The notes beneath the pieces were generated by a model. That model saw only the letters and a list, made by a program, of their open reading frames with translations. It was not told the origin of the DNA and ran no database searches. DNA of 32,730 nt from assembly GCA_003223515.1 (NCBI GenBank), contig QHVI01000062.1, positions 1-32,730 of the forward strand. The letters run 5' to 3'. Of the stretch, positions 32,644 to 32,730 are shown piece by piece. The position numbers and the translations under genes were made by a program. Every line of letters starts with the position of its first letter. The stretch's first letter is position 1. This DNA comes from Candidatus Angelobacter sp. Gp1-AA117 (lineage in GTDB: Bacteria > Acidobacteriota > Terriglobia > Terriglobales > Acidobacteriaceae).

Positions 32644-32730
32644 TTAGGCTGCTTTCCTGAAAGCTACGAATTCCGTCCTGGTAACCGCCATACGCTGGGC
32701 CTTGAGCAGCAGATAGTGCAGATTCTTGTA
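32644..32730 (-). CDS. 3' end of an unidentified open frame (partial)
   Basis: A minus-strand frame enters from the window edge and stops at TAA 32646-32644, overlapping the ATG of the repeat-protein gene region. It encodes 28 residues (YKNLHYLLLKAQRMAVTRTE, then FVAFRKAA). The peptide is basic and amphipathic and does not resemble the missing N-terminal part of the next protein. It may be the end of an unrelated gene or chance. Confidence 0.3.
   Translation of the reverse strand, partial: YKNLHYLLLKAQRMAVTRTEFVAFRKAA

Overview
The window looks like a chromosomal segment of an acidobacterium, probably class Terriglobia. This is inferred from gene content (DUF4337 and DUF4199 proteins, a small secreted Cys-rich protein, chitobiase-type repeat proteins), moderate G+C, and the many short intergenic repeats of the TTTGCGTCCTTTGCGG type. 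No rRNA or tRNA gene was seen. No prophage, CRISPR array, defence island or biosynthetic cluster was recognised. Most genes are housekeeping or conserved hypothetical.

Layout. 1-69 holds the 5' end of a minus-strand ORF that is probably an IS transposase. 303-2747 is lon. 2928-6427 is a minus-strand block: a membrane-anchored TPR-like protein, a DUF4199 membrane protein, a LuxR-type HTH protein with two membrane segments, and an ion-channel-like gene cut by an in-frame TAG. 6618-8911 is a PLP enzyme pair for cysteine/methionine sulfur transfer. 9056-12885 holds a methyltransferase, cutA, a phosphohexomutase, an FtsB/DivIC-like gene that seems to start at CTG, and a small secreted protein. 13005-17263 (minus) holds thiG, a TetR regulator overlapping a long-chain acyl-CoA synthetase, and rdgB. 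17285-18331 is a lipoprotein beta-propeller. 18328-20431 (minus) holds DUF4337, DUF421 and a secreted protein of unknown function. 20926-22993 holds a bactofilin, a methyltransferase-like partner and an ECF-type sigma factor. 23511-29060 holds an M24 Xaa-Pro peptidase, a histidine kinase/response regulator pair and an MFS transporter. 29146-32642 (minus) holds a small membrane protein and a 1045-residue repeat protein that seems to have lost its N-terminal part.

How genes work together. The two PLP enzymes fit MccA/MccB-like transsulfuration. TetR and the acyl-CoA synthetase overlap and are probably co-transcribed from a promoter containing a palindrome. Phosphohexomutase and FtsB are translationally close. 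Bactofilin and the methyltransferase-like gene are 22 bp apart behind a good sigma-70 promoter. The kinase and regulator are 6 bp apart.

The most notable non-gene content is in the spacers: three copies of a GC-rich palindromic element (one enlarged by a nested perfect 13-bp palindrome), at least seven copies of a second dispersed repeat, two loci of GGCT-based heptamer repeats (one supplying the last codons of rdgB), an octamer array, interleaved stems after the DUF4199 gene, and three consecutive hairpins after the sigma gene. No complete new multi-gene system is evident. The best leads are the TAG-interrupted channel, the CTG-started ftsB-like gene, the nested palindrome and the truncated repeat protein.
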